Source: Sambucus nigra (Eukaryota; Streptophyta; Magnoliopsida; Dipsacales; Adoxaceae). From it: 64,000 nt of DNA. Of this stretch, positions 33,440 to 46,700 are shown one piece after another. Both the position numbers and the translations under genes were made by a program. The DNA lies in the NCBI GenBank assembly GCA_949130495.1, contig OX422211.1:536841372-536905371 (forward strand), written 5' to 3'. Position 1 is the stretch's first letter; each line of letters begins with the position of its first letter. Below the pieces are notes generated by a model, which did not search any database, had not been told where the DNA came from, and was given only the letters and a program-made list of their open reading frames with translations.

Positions 33440-35629
33440 GTACATTTACTTTCATCTTCATCAAACTTCTTGTAACCTTGAACCTTGCTTTTTATTATTG
33501 GTATTTTCCTTGTGGGTTTACTGCATAAAATAATGGGCCCTTTAGGATTTTTACTGCTTCTCTATATATAGACATAGATGCATCATTGTACTAGTATTTT
33601 GAAAGGATATATCATTGTACGATACAATATAGTTTATAGAGGCATACAGCTCCTTCCTTTCCCTATCAAGCACACTAATCTCAGCTTTTTACCTGAATAA
33701 AAGGGCCCCCAGCCTTCTCTATCTAGACTCAAATCTCACCGACTGAGATGTCTCGTGATAGTTTATTATCTTACCATCTATCTCAGATTATTCTAAAAAA
33801 AAGTAAAATCTATCACAAAGATTTGATTTTTTTCCCCTCAAATTACCAAATCTTTCTTCTTTAGTTGGTTATGATATTTACTGCGCAATCTTTCGTTAAA
33901 TCCCAACGAGGAAATTCATAAACACTGCAGAGGCTCAACTAGCATCCCTCCTATACTAAGTTTAGACTTTGAATATTACCTATGAAAGAAAGTGATTTTT
34001 GAAGTCTGTGACAGCAAGGCACGGACCAGTAATATAGTACACTGCTAACTATTTTCTTTCTTGATGGCCCTGTACTATAGTGGATTATTTATTTCCTTTC
34101 TTAATGTCATCGTAGAGGACTTTATTAATTAGCCTTTCTTTATTAATTAGCCTTTGGTAGATGTGATAGCAAAGATGCTAATAATCTAAATGATATATAA
34201 TAAAAAACTATAAGCAGTAATTATCTAAATTTTGTAGCGATAAATATGTTGTTCACGATTATCTCTTTTATTTTTTTTTTTGTTTTTTTTTAAATTTTTT
34301 TGGTGGGGGGAGGGGCGGACAATCTTATTCATAAAGTTTAATTTTAGCGTAATTCACGGCAAACATGATCGTGACACATTTTTGTAGATACATTGATGTG
34401 TTAATTGGTGCTTGGGCTCCATTCATTATTATTAAAAGCAAGCATGACACGTCAGTGAGCCTACCAAAATGTGTCCGAATCTAGTGAATATCTAGAATTA
34501 CCCTTAATATTAAGAGAGCAAGAATGGCTATATCTTTGATGGCACAGTAAATAATTTTCTTTAGCTAATGGAATAATCAAAAGCAGAATTACATATAATT
34601 AACTTCATACAATTACAAGCACATTCTGATAATAACACTAAAGTCTCATCTTCAACCATAATGTTAGTATTTAGAGTGCTTAGTTTTGCATTATTTGCCT
34701 CTATTTGAGCTTACTAAAAATTCTTAAGTTGGGCACAAAAAGTAAGACTTATCAACAAAATTGAAATAAAATTATAAATTAATGAGTCAACCATTATCGG
34801 AGCTGGGGTTGTAATACTTAAATCGTTAGACAACATGAACCAAATACGAAAATACACAAACTATGCACAACTCTTATCGAATTTGGTAGGGGTTGAGCAA
34901 TTTTTTGCTGAACTCAATATGACAAGGGTCTACCCGATGTCATGGTCTACCAAACCTGATAAAATGTATCTGCTTTTGCATGAAGAAACTTGTCTGATGA
35001 AAATATCTTTAGACAAAAAAAAAAATCTTTAGCATTCGCTCATGAGCCAATAGCCACTCTCGCTGCCATAGGAGGTCTGTGGTTCTAGTCTCACCACTCC
35101 CTTAGAAGGAGCCCCCATTTCCCTTTCCGCATAGTCAGTATAGATATTGGCTAGAGTAGGCTTTCTACCTTCAAAAAACTGTATACCACTTGTTAAATAT
35201 CATTACAAGCTGCAATTTTTCCTTGTTCTCTTTCTTCACATTCAAGGTCATAAGAGATCATTGAAGCTTCATAATAATTTTGTTGCCCTTCATTTAGTTG
35301 ATATTATCTCCTAAAACATAGAATTTTACTCTTCAGTCACATTCTTCAACTTTGTTGTTTCAATTGTTTTCATCTTTTTGGTTCATTCTTTTTCTTTTCT
35401 TTTTAAATGTCAATTAACTTACAAGTCGGTACGAACATATTTTTACAAATAGACAATGGGGGATTCAACAACTTTTCCAGCTTCTACACAATCTTCCTAT
35501 TGCTATTTGGGAAAAATAAGTGACAAATGACATTGTAACAACTACAATAATTAGGAGCACCTTTCAAGGGTAAAATTGGGGTTCAATTCGAAGATTAGTT
35601 GGCCAACTTTGGTTTTCGATACTATATTT
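33440..35629. other. 5' part of the intron, no repeat recognised
   Basis: AT-rich, with no gene. It contains a poly-T run followed by a G-rich run (about 34265-34316). It may hold the ancestral intron sequence and any conserved regulatory sites. Confidence 0.4.
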
Positions 35630-36103
35630 TAGTGTTCTAAAAAACTTGTCTACGCTTAAAGCTTGGGAGAAACGTCTCGCCTTAAGCCTTTTACGTCTTA
35701 TTCTTGGTAAAGGCTTAGAACGCATTTTTTTTAAACAAAAGCGCGTTAGTGAAGCGATATTGCCTTTTAAAGACTTTTTTTTTAATCGAACCAATATTTC
35801 ATTCAAAACAATCAAAAACAAATGATATCCCAAACCTCTCGGCCTCTCGTTCAAAAAAACGTGCGATTTTTCTTTTTCTTTCTTGTTTTTTCTTAATATT
35901 TTAAAAAAATAATATTTTAGTTTGCATATATTCAAACATATTTTAAAATATGTACCATTTTATTATTGTTAACAGTCTTTGTATAGTTAAAAATATTAAA
36001 ATATATTAAAAATGTCTAAACGCCTTTTTACGGCTAAGGTCCGCCTACGCTTCTAAGGCTTAAGGCTTGGCCTCGACGCCTCGCGTTTTTTAAAACCTTG
36101 CTA
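35630..36103. repeat. Foldback repeat with GCxTAAGGC-rich ends
   Basis: The left end (TTCTAAAAAACTTGTCTACGC, about 35633) and the complement of the right end (GGTTTTAAAAAACGCGAGGCG, about 36100) are similar inverted repeats. Both arms are rich in CTTAAGCC and CTAAGGC words. The class is unknown; a MITE is likely. Confidence 0.45.
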
Positions 36104-37185
36104 TATTTATAGAATTACTACCTTAATTTAGGCTTTTAACTTGGTTTCCACAGGAATAACCCTTTGAAATATTGTGATCCTACTATTTTATGTACAGATT
36201 ATTCTTGACACTTTTTTTATAAGCATAATCTATTGAGTAAAGCTCACCTAGTTTTGTGCTGGGCTAAAAAGTCTTTGCGTAAGGGAATAAATTGAATGCA
36301 ACCCGCAGACTTGTGAAATTTGTGGGTACTTTTTTAAGATAAACAAATGGTTTGTACAATTCACATTGATTGCTTGTGAAATATACATATACTTTAGAGA
36401 TGCACACAAATAAGCAAAATTACAGTTAGCTTACGAAATTCATAGTTATTTTTTTCGTGAAAGTATCCAATTGTGATTTTTACTAAAAACGGTTAAAAAA
36501 TCTAATTATTTTTTTTTGGATTAGTCCGTGAAGTTCCTAACTGCTGAACTTCCTTTTATGTAAGCTATATTTTTCGTATTTTGTTAGTTTGAACTCTTAA
36601 GAAGGGATTTTCGTGTATTAACTAGTGCTCAAAGTTTCTGATATAATTAAACTAGAATATTAATTGTTGTGTGGAAGAGCACTAAAAGGAGAGGATGCTG
36701 CCAAAGCAAACGCCATTTCTCACTAAACTCTGGCTGTACTAATAAAAGAATGCTCTCAAATATATTTCTAACAAAAAGAAAGAATAAAAGAACGCTTTCA
36801 AACTATATTAGCACAACACGTATTATTTACTACATAAATCTCCTTATATAGAAAACTACAGAAAAAAAATTAAAAGAACAGAAAAAACATAACAAATACC
36901 GATAAGATCTTAGATTCCCTTCTATTGATATATCCTAGTCACTGTATCCACATACTCTTGCTTGAAAAGAGTTACATCACAATGCCACTTAACTATCAGC
37001 CATATCTATCGAACAATATAGCCATTAGAGTAAATATAATGTCCGTGGGATTGTAATATTAAAAGTACTCTAGATATATGTATAGAGGTAGATACATATT
37101 AAAGATTCATATACATACTAATTTAACCTAGTCATTCGAGGATAAGTACGAAAAAGTAAAACAGAATTAAGCGTAATAAAGAAAA

Positions 37186-37368
37186 GAGTAATTCTAGGCT
37201 GATTTAGGATTCCGACTCATTTTGTGCGACTCAACTGACGTATCATGTCTGCATTGATTCGTGTTTTGAATGATACTCAGTGAACCCCAGACACGAATCA
37301 ATGTACACACGACATGTCCGTGAGTCATATAAAATGAGTCGGAATCCTGAGGAGCCGTAATGTTACTC
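37186..37368. mobile_element. MITE with a 9-bp target duplication (Mutator-type)
   Basis: The 183-bp element has inverted ends sharing GGATTCCGACTCATTTT within about 80 bp, and outermost GAGTAA on both ends. The flanks are identical: TAAAGAAAA at 37177-37185 and again at 37369-37377. A 9-bp duplication is typical of Mutator-like transposons. There is no coding sequence. Confidence 0.8.
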
Positions 37369-37693
37369 TAAAGAAAATTGTGTTATTTGAAAAAATTCTT
37401 GTATACTTAGATCTCTTGTTTTTCTAACAAGTGGTATAATACGTAGGTCAATCATACAAATGTCTTTTGATGGCAACATATTTGAGCTACTACAATATGA
37501 GAATAATCTAAATGAATTTCTTACGAAAGAAATTGGTGTGTCATTATTAATACAAAATGAACAATGTCCTAACTTTGCATTTCAAAGAAATACAACTATG
37601 GGATGTTGGTTGAGAACAACCAAGCACCAATTATCTAAAAAAAAGTCTAAGAAAAGGAAAGCGACAAGTCACTTAAGATTTTGTAGAAGGTAT

Positions 37694-40600
37694 TGAGAAT
37701 ATTCAAGAGTCGGTCTCTTTGAAGACTTAGTCCACTTCACGGGCTAGAATAAGTTCAAATATCTCCTACATATTTGGGTTAACTAACTGATCTTCCTTAT
37801 TTCTAACCACGTTTTTATTGCATTGCTTTGAATTGTGACTTGTATAAATGATATATCCGACTGTATTATTTTACAAATGAAGTAAAAAACTAAAGTTTCA
37901 TCTATCTAATAAATTTCCTCATGGTATCAGAGCGATAAAGCTCTCGCGAATATTATTGACCCTCATAGTCCACACTGGTATACTGTTTCCCCAGCAGCAG
38001 TAGCGACCTTTCATTGCTACCATTAACAAACCTCCTATGGTCTCTTTGGGATTTTTCTCTAGATTTTTCCACCCCAAACGTCGTCGTCGTCCACTAGTTG
38101 GTTTTGGTCCAGCAGCATTTCATCCATCCCACGTTAACATGCGCCCGTGTGGGTGTCGCTGGAAATTCATGATTTCCTTGGTGGCGTCTATATGATGTAT
38201 AACCTTCCACCGTAGGTACTCACTATTTTATTTACAGATCATGTAGTCGGACGAAAAATTAGATGCGATGGGTTTGATCCCCCTGATCTCAAGGTACTTG
38301 TGTACAGTCTTTTGTAAAATTTTCATGTATCTCTGAGAATTCAGGTCCCACATATGCAAGCTGGTGTTCGAATCTTTCCAGCTCCTTAATCGATAATCTC
38401 ATAATTGAAAATGGTAATCTAGTTCTTCATCCGCAAGATTATGTGCAAAGCCTTTTTTGCTCATGAAATCTGGTTCTCATTCAAAATGTTCACTCTGAAA
38501 TCAACTTCACCCACAACTCCGACTTTCATCATGGCAAAGAGGATATCCAAGATGGATTTTCTTTTGAAATCAAAGATAATCCAGGTGAGACAAGTATAGT
38601 ACTTACATGGAAGTACAAAGATTAAATTATCAATGTTGAAGTTGACATGCCTGAGCCTGTAAACAAAAAGGGCTGTGCTAATGAGCTAAGATAGTCGATG
38701 TTGAAGTTTAGACTAAAAATCTTACAAAATGAAGTGCTAGGAAATCACCAGGCCGAGATTTATGAAATTTCAGGTTAAAAAAATCCAGATTAGTGGCAAG
38801 TTAGCCCACTTTCAAAGTAGTATCATGTACCATGTTCACATGATCTACAACTCAAAGGGGCCTTGAATCCATCGTGATAAAGTTCAAGAAGTGAGTTGAC
38901 ACACCCCAATTCAGTTACTTATAATTAAGTTTGAAAGTCAAGGTGAGTCAAATCATAATTAATTTAACCAAACCATAAACATGCGTTTTAATTTCAAAGT
39001 CATCAACGTAAATTCATACAACTAATTTTTTTTTACAACATTAAGTAGTTATGCATTTGCAAACTTCTTGAAGGATAAGTTAACTTAATTACATCATTTA
39101 TATTTACACAAAATAATTGTTTCACCCATTCCTGGCTAACCCAACTCGACCTCCTAAATTTGGCAGTGATATCTTCTTACCTGAAAAAAATGTGAACATA
39201 ACAACCGTGAGCAAAATAGCTCAGTAAATGCATCACTACTATACTGCTGCATGAATTTAAATGCAATAAATCATGTCCATAAAAGTATGTATTAACTTAT
39301 CCGGATCATTCATAATGAATGATCTAACTTTCTGAATCATGATTCACGTATCATTTCTGTAAGTAACCCCTCCCCCATTCCGGGTCGGGGAGTAACCTCC
39401 CATTTCGGTAAACCAAAATGAACAATTTCCTATTCATTATATTATGATCATATCAATAACATGATACAAATATCTCTTTCCAGTGAGTACACTCACCTTG
39501 GGTTGTCAACTGCGTATTCACGTTTCCTTCAGGTGGAGCTGAACTGGATGGATTAGACCTTACATCTGTCAATCCAACTTAATCAGTATTGAATCCCAAT
39601 CATAAGTATTATCCTAACATAGTTATGTAACTTTCAATGACTATACAACAACAATATACTTCCACTTAAGTCACATTCCATGAAATATAAGAAAGGACGA
39701 AACAATGGTATACATGTTGATAAAGTTATGAACATTCAACCGTAGGAAACACCTCATAAGGAATTTATAACTAAACCCATATAAATATGAAATCATACTT
39801 CTCAATGTATATACATATGAAACATGTTCTCAAAATATTCTTTGAAAAAAAAAGATAGCAATATTATTTCATGGGGTATCCAGTATGGTCTCAAATTATT
39901 GTCTCAACCATCCTATATTCCTAAATTGTATAAATAAAGGTGTCCAACCTTATCAATATGAAAACATATATAAATATACTTTCCATTACAAGTGACGGTG
40001 TAATTTTTCAAGCTTTCTAGAGCAAGTTATGACCATTTCTTTACAACACAAGAAATATGCCCTACAAGTTCCTCTATTGTTCCTTCAACTTCCAAGAATT
40101 TTCATAATTTTTCTCCTGTATAAATTTTCATGATTTCCAACCCATTTTCATTACACATACTGAATAGTAAATATTTAAAGTTTCATAATTGTTTGACATC
40201 ATTTGCTATGTCAAAAGCTTGAACAAACTCAGGGCATACTGAAATGAAATATACAAATAGCAACTATGCACCAACTTAAAATCGTCATTAAGGCCTAACC
40301 ACAAGGAGATAAATTCTACTTTTCGGAGATGATATGATTATATGAGTCTAGTTTCATATACAATGGGAATTTCTCAATTACAATAAGTACACAAAAATAT
40401 ATTCAAGTTTTAATGCAAGGGGTTTCAATACAAATCAATTTTAAGTGTTTGTACATTCAACTTAACTTAAACTTGCATCTAACCATACATATATACAACG
40501 GAATGAAATTTTAGTAAAAAAAAATGATGATTTGCATCATCTAAATCAGTAATATAAGAAAAATAACAAGATTTGCGATTAGGATTACCTTCGGGATTTT

Positions 40601-41772
40601 TAGGTAATTTCTACGGATTTTTCTACACTTTTTCTCCTCACTTTTTCTTCCTAAACTCCCTAATTCTCTTTCCTCAAGGTAAAACCCTTTCATGGCTGCT
40701 TTTGGCTGAAGGATAAGGTTATTTCAAAGGTATAAGGTCGGACAAACCAGCCTACACCTCCAACCAATCACTTTAAGACACTTGGTCTACTAAAAGATAA
40801 TTTACCACTTAAAGGGAATTGACAGATTTGCCCATTGTTCATAAATTCGGCCTAACTTCTTACTCGGACATCCGTTTGATGCACCGTTTATTGTGTTACA
40901 ACCCTAACTCACCTGTCTAAAACTATCTAGTTTTTGCCTCAAGTCAATTGTTACGTTATAAAGGTCAAAACTAGTCTTAAATAGGGACATTTTTACCGAA
41001 ATTAGCAAAATTTTGTGTTTATACATAACTCGACATTTCCCGATTTATGAAAGTAGGATTAGACTAAACATAAATCACTTAACATTACATATACTAATAA
41101 CATATTATCCATATCACATAAGTTAATCATGATTTAAATATAATTTATCATAATTATATTCGGGTTGTCACACGAACAACCTCTAAATCTATTGTGAGGA
41201 AGCTCATTTTGCACCAAGAGGCCCATTACAGGCTCTGGTCCAACCAAAGCCAATAATTGAGCCTCTAAATCCTTTGTGATCAATATCATTTTAGTCTTAA
41301 GAGACCTTATCACACGTCGGTTAAGCCACAATAATTTTTTCTAAAACTGGATATCGCGCCCTTGCATCTACCGTGATGAAAATTGTTGCTTAATGTTAGG
41401 TCATCACTCAATATGCACGCTCAACAGATCAACTAGCTGACATCTCTACAAATCCTTTGTCTACTCCTCAATTTCAGTATCTTCGGTCCAAGCTCGGTAT
41501 GTTCCATAAACCCACCTTCACTTGCGAGGGAGGGGGTGGGTATTGAGAATATTCAGGAGTTGGTTCTCTTGCAGGACTTAGTATACTCCACGTCCTAGAA
41601 TAAATTTGAATATCTCCTAAATATTTGGATCTACTAACTTATCTTCCTTATTTCTAGCCACGTTTTTATTGCACTACTTTGAATTGTAACTTGTATAAAT
41701 GATGTATCTGACTACATTATTTTACTCATGAAATATAGTAATAACATTTCATCTCTCTAATAAATTTAAACA
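37694..41772 (+). mobile_element. Degraded Ty1/copia element in the intron
   Basis: Short LTRs at 37694-37921 and 41544-41772 are clearly related (TGAGAATATTCAAGAG and TGAGAATATTCAGGAG starts). The primer site TGGTATCAGAGCGATAAAGC follows at 37922. A purine run GAGGGAGGGGGTGGG precedes the 3' LTR. Just upstream, 41400-41540 encodes the end of copia pol: QYARSTDQLADISTNPLS and then QFQYLRSKLGM. Most of gag and pol is lost or unreadable. The interior is filled by the 2.3-kb sequence at 38897-41172. No clean target duplication was seen. The 37460-37696 frame to its left is of unknown origin. Confidence 0.8.
38897..41172 (-). repeat. Probable solo LTR of a gypsy-type element nested in the copia element
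   Basis: On the minus strand it starts TGTGACAACCCGAATATAAT and ends ATTGGGGTGTGTCA, with the short inverted ends typical of LTRs. It is 2,276 bp with no coding content. I found no clear 5-bp duplication, so the exact ends are uncertain. Confidence 0.5.
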
Positions 41773-43739
41773 TCAATTGATTTGAAAGTCTATTGGACAT
41801 AAAAGTTCCCCAAATGATTTGGAGGAAGTTAGAACAATTATCCTATATATTAACGGAGGTAAGTTTTCACCAACAAAGTATTGGTTCTTAAATTTTGAAA
41901 CAAAAAAGAGCATATAAAAGGAGATTGTAGATATACTACAATGGAGAATGACAGAAAGAGGTATGTCCAATAAATTATAAAAGATGAAAAGAAAAAAATT
42001 GAAGAACAACTTAGAAGTAAAAGAAGAAGTGAAAAAATGCAATAATTGAGAAAAATGAGGTATTTGGTAGATTTCTTGATTTTTTTTTTTTTTTAAAAAG
42101 AAACAATATGGTTTGCATATTTATGTAAATTTGGATCATACGGATGTCTATAAGATGGAATTGCATGTGCATGTAAAAAGAAAGTTAATGGCATAAAAGA
42201 AAGTGATATTGATTCTCGTCTGGAGACTAAATAATATGGAAAGACATTGTCTGAAGTTTTTAAGAATGTGGAAGTTAAAGAGAAATTTGGAAATTTAAAT
42301 TATGATCAACAAGGTGACTGCGTTTATAATTCCATACATGAAGTAATAATAAAGAAAAGGCTTTGTTGAGTTGAGTTGAGTTGAAGTAATAATATATCCT
42401 CAAGTTATTTTCTTTACACGGAGTTCTGAAAACATTCATTCTCTCACCAAAATATAATGAAGTGATTGATGACTTTATACAAATTAATCCTAATAATGTG
42501 TATTGTGATAGTATTTTAATCAAATTTGTTTTTATGTATTATGTCAGAGAATATTCACATAAGAATCTTTTTGTCATGCATTCTCAAGAAAGTGATTTTA
42601 TACAAGCTGTGGATATTCTTTAAATAATGTACTTAATGACATGAGTTGGGTGAATATGTAGTTGTCATTGATTTGAATGAGGAAACAAAATATAATACAA
42701 AATAAACTTAGAAGGAAATCTCCATGGAACTTCTTACAATTAAAGAAGTTGAAAATTAAGATAAATTATCATCTTATTCCTCAATCAATAGTCAAATATC
42801 TTTGGAGGAGATAGCCTCAGGGCCCACTTTGAATTGAAACCATGAGTTGGCATAATGAGGCTCTAACAACACATGCTAATGTTAGAATTTACGTCTCAAA
42901 GATGCAGTTATTGATGACTCTGTCCCTGCTGTTGCTGACAAAGTTCCTTTGGTTTGATCCTCTGTATTCGGGATCTTCCATTTTTTTCTTTGAACAATTT
43001 GTAATTCATGATGAACAAGTTTATCCTATTCTTATTGCAATGATCTTTTGCTTCGTGTTTTGTGCTTATCACACTTTGAAGATATTTACATGCATTTGAC
43101 CAAATCATATCGTAATTAAAATATTTTGTGCAAGTGATTGTGATAGGATACCTTATATTCACTCAGTCCTAGTCTAATGGACTTACTGTAGCATATTGCT
43201 TTGTTTATCATGTGAACTTACTAACTGCTTTAATATTAGGGATGGGCCTGCTAATAGTTTAGTCTTACGATCATGTGGTCAATTTTTTGCCAACCTTATT
43301 TGCCTTAATAGCTACCAATTTTGGACGAACCTGAGTTATCCTCAATTAGGTTTTACCAGTGCTTGTGCCAGCTTTTTAGTTGTATGAGCGGATCTCATTG
43401 TTCTGACAATGTGTCAACACCAGTTACCTAAGTCGACCAAGTTTATTAAGATCCATCCTTGCGTTGGGTTATGGTCGACCGGGTCGTCCATTAAGCATGG
43501 ATCCCCCTAATTGGTAAGAATTCTTGTTCACGATCTATCATAGGATGAGATCGTACATGAAGTTGAACTTTTTGTTCGTGATATGTCCGTAAACAAAACA
43601 TGCATGAAGTTTTTTTAATATCATATTGATACCTTTTGTTCACAACTTATCCTAAGATGACATTGTACATGAGGTTTTTTATCACGTTGATGATGATATG
43701 TACATATCCCATTCCCTTCAAAATATAGAAATAAAAAGA
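41773..43739. other. Intron stretch without a recognised element
   Basis: Several short open frames are present but none matches a known protein. A GTTGA pentamer is repeated three to four times at 42366-42382. It may be flanking sequence of an old element split by the copia insertion. Confidence 0.35.
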
Positions 43740-46700
43740 AGTGGCGGTATTCTAGAAAAGGAATAAAAAATTTATTTATTATAGACATAAATTTCATACT
43801 GCGAAAATACTTTTCACTACATTACTGATAAATCTTTCTAAGGTGCTTGACGTTCCATGGATTTTTGAACTGCTCTCCTTCTAAGGTTTTAATAGCATAT
43901 ATTCCTAGTCTGACAATGCTTGAGATACGATAATTTTTCGTTCCAGTTGGGTTACAGTTTGTTTCCCTTTTGAATGACCTTTTTCAGGATATATTCTCCC
44001 TCTTTTAAACTGCTCGGCTTCACCCTTCTTTGTAGAATCAAGCATTTCTTTGCTAGTAATTTCCTACTCTGAGAGCTGCATTTTATCTTACTTCATCCAC
44101 CAGGTCAAGATCCAATATCCGCACCAGGACACTCTGTGGTGAGTTAAAGTTAAGGATGCGGTGATTAGGCAGACCGATTTTAGTCATATACGAATTTCTC
44201 CTGTTGTTGTTAGAGGAGTTATCATATACGCCTAGAGGACACTATGAAATTCGTTTATCCAATTCCCTTTCGTGCCATCCAGTCTTTTCTTCATTCCATA
44301 AAGTAAAGTTTTAGCAGTTACCTCAGTCTTCCCATTGCACTGCGGATGGCCAGGTGTAGAGTGCAGTTTTTATATCTTGGAGCATGTGAAATAATCCTCC
44401 AACTCCTGATTATCGAACTGAATGCCATGGTTAGTGATGAACACATATGGCATTCCATATCGACATATAATGTTCTTCCAAATGAGTTAGAAAATCCCTT
44501 TGTATGGCATATCAACTAGGGGTTCAACGTCCACTAATTTAGTGAAATAATCCACCACGATCACTATATATTTGAACCTTCCTCTTATTTTTGGTAACGA
44601 GCCGACAAGATCTGTCCACCAAATTCCGAAAGGCCAAGGTGATGTGATCGGTGTAAGCGAAGTTCCGGGAGTTTAGTGGATTGAGGCTTATTTTTGGCAC
44701 TTATTACACTTTTTGGCATAATCAGCGCAATCCGCTTTTATAGTGGACCAGTAATAGCCGTGTGTAGACACCCAATTCACTAATGTTCACCATGTTGAGT
44801 GTCAATTGCAACATCCTTCATGCATTTTTTTTATCAAATCATTTACTTTGGCTAGGTGAACACATCGTAGCAACTAGACTATGTGTCCTATCCTGAATAA
44901 AATTCCTCCTTCTAAGACATAGCTTGCTTTTTTGTAACTCAGATTTCTTCCTTATTTGGGGTTTGTTGGTATAATGCTTATTTCTATGTATGCTCGTATT
45001 GAATCCATCCAAGATGGTCCAAGGTCTAATTCCAGGACGTTTATTATCTCTTCATCGGTGCTGCGATGCGCAAGAATCTCCACTGGGATCAATGTTGTGA
45101 TGCACAAGAATCTCCACTGAGATAGTTCTTCGTTGTTATGTTCTTGTGGCTGACGTTAATCGAGCAAGTTCATTTTCTCAAGCATTTTCTACCCTACAGA
45201 TTCTGAGTATCTTTATCCTTGGAAATTTGGATAACCACCACTTTATCTTATCCAGGTACTTGATCATAGATTCCTCTCTTGCATCATATATTCTCAACAA
45301 CTGATTGACTACCAATTGTGAATCACTATGTACCAAAATACTCTCACACCCAGTAGTGAGGCTAACCCAAATTCGGCTATGAGCGCCTCATATTCTGCCT
45401 CATTATTGGAAGCTTTAAATTAGAATCTAAGGGTGTATTCCACATCGATCTCATTCGGCGTCGTGATTATCAAACCTGCTCCACTTCCAGTGGTGCATGA
45501 TAAACCATCCATAAACATTTTTCATACATGAAGCTCTTTTCCAAAATCCTCTATGATCATATCACCATGTCTGAACAATTTTTTCTTCTTATCTGGTTGA
45601 CGATTTCAAAATGTTTTTATTCTGGTCGGACAACTGAGTGTTTGGGTTATCTCCCGTAGGAGTTTACTCGTCTACTTGAGTTTGTGAGCTCTCTTTCAAA
45701 AAAATTTGCTCGGTTCATTTTGGGGTTGAGCTCTCGTCCTTAGAAGCCTGCTTTTCCATGATTACTGAGCTCTTTTCTTAAGAAATCTGATCGGCGGGTT
45801 ATGCTTCATAAGTGAGTTCGATAATGAAATATACCATAGCTTTGCTTTTCATCAGTGGCCTTGGTTCAGACTAGATGTCATATTCTCTTAGCTTTACTGC
45901 CCAAGCCATAAGTTTATGCTTATGAAGGACTTACCATAGAGTACGGACCGTGTAGAAGATAATGGTACAGGCTTAAAAATACGGCTTCATTCTCCTAAAT
46001 GCTTCGATCAGCACAAGAGCTATCTCCAACCTTAGATACCAAATTTTTTCCCCGCGGTAGGCCTTGCTAGTATAGTAGATAAGCCTTTGTACTCATTCCT
46101 CTTATCATACCAGAGCAAACTAACTGTAGAATCTAATACAACTAAATTAAGATAGAGTTTATCCCCCAAAATTAGCCTTAACAGTAGTGGTGCTGATTCC
46201 AAATATTGTTTTAACTCTAGGAACGAGATTTCTCACTCATTGTTACACGCAATTTTTTTTCTTAACACCTTAAATAATGGAAGACATTTATTAGTAGATC
46301 CAGAAACGAACTTCCTAAGTGTTTTGACACGTCTTGTTAATCTCTGCACTTCATTCTTGGTCGTTGGGGACTGTATAGTCAACGCCTGATCTTTATGGGG
46401 TTTGTCTAGATCCCTCTTTGGTTGACAATGAATCCTAGGAACATCCCTTCCTTCACACTGAAGACACACTTCATGGTGTTGAGCTTCATCTAGTGTTTTC
46501 CAACTTGTCGAAGGTTTATTGCCAGTCTTTGATGTGGACGGAGGCCTTTATTCTCTTTGTGAGCATTTCGTTGACATACACTTCCATGTTCTTTCCGATC
46601 TTCTCTTTGAACGCTTTATTTACTAGCTCGAATGGATCGTTCCAGCATTTTTAAGTTCAAAAGGCATCATGTTGTAACGGTAAGTGCCTCTACCGGTGAT

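Noticed and set aside
33258..33533. MADS frame read through as a 91-residue protein
   Set aside because: The last 30 codons translate intron sequence after a consensus donor at 33440, and the true exon 2 is found at 62311.
42842..43387. Open frames of 63-85 codons in the intron
   Set aside because: Hydrophobic, low-complexity translations with no family resemblance, in AT-rich sequence where such frames are expected by chance.
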